A DNA stretch of 64,000 nucleotides from Arthrobacter sp. SLBN-122. Lineage in GTDB: Bacteria; Actinomycetota; Actinomycetes; Actinomycetales; Micrococcaceae. Below the pieces are notes generated by a model. That model was not told the origin of the DNA and did not search any database. It worked only from the letters and a program-made list of their open reading frames with translations. Below are positions 63,163 through 64,000 of this stretch, piece by piece. Both the position numbers and the translations under genes were made by a program. Location: contig NZ_VFMS01000001.1 in assembly GCF_006715165.1 (NCBI RefSeq), forward strand, positions 3,658,001-3,722,000, written 5' to 3'. The first letter of the stretch is position 1, and the number at the start of each line of letters is the position of its first letter.

Positions 63163-63827
63163 AGTAGAGCTCCTTCAGGGCTCGAAACCAATGCTTCTTC
63201 ATGTTTGCGGAATTCCTCCACGAACCGGTCCACGATATCCGCGGGCCGGATGTCCCGCCCTGTCTCCTGGGACATGGTGGTCACGCCGGCGTCAGTGATG
63301 CCGCAGGCGATGATCTGGCCGTAGGGTGCCAGGTCGTTGCTGCAGTTCATCGCAATGCCGTGCATGGTGACACCGTTCAGGACGCGGATGCCGATGGCGG
63401 CGATCTTGCGGTCCGGGCCTTTGGCATCGGCCTTGATCCAGACACCTGCGCGGCCCTTGATGCGTTCGGCAGTGATGCCGTAGTCCGCCATGACGGTGAT
63501 CATGACCTCTTCCAGCCGCTCCACGTAATCGCGGATGCCGGCGCGGTTCTTCAGTTTCAGGATGGGGTAGGCAATCAGCTGGCCCGGTCCGTGCCAGGTA
63601 AGTTTGCCGCCGCGGTCCACGGCGACAACCGGCGTGCCGTCGAAAGGCCGCTCGTGGTCCTCGGTCAGCTTGCCGGCGGTGTATACGGCGGCGTGCTCCA
63701 AGAGCAGGACTGTGCTGGGCGCAACTCCGGCGACAACCTTGTCATGGAGTTCGCGCTGGGCATCCCAGCCTTCCATGTAATCAACGAAGTCGGGGGCAAG
63801 ACCCAGCCGTGAAAACTCAAGAGTCAT
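63159..63827 (-). CDS. lipB: Octanoyl-ACP:protein N-octanoyltransferase
   Basis: Transfers octanoate from ACP to lipoyl domains, the substrate of LipA. 222 residues with [42 protein letters not shown] split over the active-site strand (the Lys in RKIA and His in MHG), and the catalytic Cys in [13 protein letters not shown] 63827 follows a TAAGCT -10 by seven bases, so it is probably leaderless. It is divergent from the gene at 63961. Confidence 0.96.
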   Translation of the reverse strand: MTLEFSRLGLAPDFVDYMEGWDAQRELHDKVVAGVAPSTVLLLEHAAVYTAGKLTEDHERPFDGTPVVAVDRGGKLTWHGPGQLIAYPILKLKNRAGIRDYVERLEEVMITVMADYGITAERIKGRAGVWIKADAKGPDRKIAAIGIRVLNGVTMHGIAMNCSNDLAPYGQIIACGITDAGVTTMSQETGRDIRPADIVDRFVEEFRKHEEALVSSPEGALL

Positions 63828-63834
63828 GGCATCC

Positions 63835-63840
63835 AGCTTA
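63835..63840 (-). promoter_or_regulatory. -10 element of lipB, leaderless type
   Basis: On the minus strand TAAGCT stands seven bases before ATG 63827; no Shine-Dalgarno of good spacing. Confidence 0.5.
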
Positions 63841-63913
63841 GACCCCGAAGCCGTGCCGGCCGGGTTTAGTGTCCAAGCTCACCGGCTGCCCGCTTTGTGA
63901 CCGCAGCCAGGCC

Positions 63914-63922
63914 TGTGGATAA
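63914..63922 (-). other. Consensus DnaA box
   Basis: TGTGGATAA is the exact complement of the consensus DnaA box TTATCCACA. It lies alone in the lipB/63961 divergent gap; no AT-rich unwinding region or dnaN/dnaA gene accompanies it, so it is not the chromosome origin. Confidence 0.5.
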
Positions 63923-63948
63923 CTTCTGCAGCGCGGCCGAAACTCGAC

Positions 63949-64000
63949 TAGACATGCAGTATGGACGATGCACAGGCGCCGGAGGTTTCCGGTTACGACG
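63949..64000 (+). CDS. Start of a further gene (partial) with leaderless-type promoter
   Basis: TAGACA (63949-63954) is followed after six bases by ATG 63961, and the frame is open to the window edge (MDDAQAPEVSGYD). The coding part begins at 63961. No Shine-Dalgarno. The protein is too short here to recognise. Confidence 0.4.

Noticed and set aside
63914..63922. Chromosome replication origin
   Set aside because: A single DnaA box without a box cluster, AT-rich unwinding segment or dnaA/dnaN/gyrB genes.
1..64000. tRNA, rRNA, riboswitch, prophage or insertion sequence
   Set aside because: I looked for cloverleaf-like inverted repeats, rRNA-like sequence, transposase/integrase motifs and terminal repeats and saw none that could be supported.

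Overview
The window is chromosomal core DNA from a high-GC Gram-positive bacterium. Protein content, gene order and the MurE substrate motif point to Micrococcaceae, probably an Arthrobacter or Pseudarthrobacter; this is inference, since no database search was possible. I see no tRNA, rRNA, CRISPR array, insertion sequence, prophage or integron. Genes are densely packed, often with 4-bp start/stop overlaps, and many convergent pairs are separated by strong hairpin terminators.

Layout. 1-16.4 kb: end of an unidentified gene, an orphan ParA ATPase, pyruvate carboxylase, an acyl-CoA synthetase, a ROK glucokinase, two tandem alpha/beta hydrolases with a small membrane protein, a PlsC acyltransferase, class II DAHP synthase, a PASTA-domain Ser/Thr kinase (PknL-like) and a LysM/lytic transglycosylase. 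16.6-20.6 kb: an Rv2175c-type DNA-binding protein, a polyprenyl synthase with a lipoprotein, DNA polymerase IV and a DUF3040 protein. 20.7-42.1 kb: the complete division and cell wall (dcw) cluster mraZ-rsmH-ftsL-ftsI-murE-murF-mraY-murD-ftsW-murG-murC-ftsQ-ftsZ, then pgeF, yggS, sepF, yggT, divIVA, lspA and a RluD-type pseudouridine synthase. 42.1-52.2 kb: dnaE, a flavin reductase-like protein, a small membrane protein, hisD, nrdR, polyphosphate glucokinase, methionine aminopeptidase, a 55-residue SPOR-like protein and panB. 52.4-64 kb: the glutamine synthetase island (glnA2, glnE, a GNAT gene, glnA1), an RDD protein, an EamA transporter, a DUF3817 and a DUF4191 protein, lipA, lipB and the start of a further gene.

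Functionally, the centre makes and polymerises lipid II (murC-murG, mraY, ftsW, ftsI) and builds the Z-ring and poles (ftsZ, sepF, ftsQ, ftsL, divIVA). The PASTA kinase, the wall hydrolase and the polyprenyl synthase next door plausibly belong to the same programme. GlnA1, GlnE and GlnA2 form an adenylylation-controlled nitrogen module.

Most informative non-coding signals: a MraZ operator over the mraZ promoter with a 16-bp inverted copy about 90 bp upstream; a correctly spaced GlnR-type operator upstream of glnA1; two NrdR boxes 32 bp apart upstream of nrdR; and a repeated arrangement in which a TAnnnT -10 hexamer lies 5-9 bases before a start codon without a clear Shine-Dalgarno, indicating many leaderless mRNAs. 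I did not find a clearly undescribed system; the window is mostly ordinary core genome with some unusual regulatory details.
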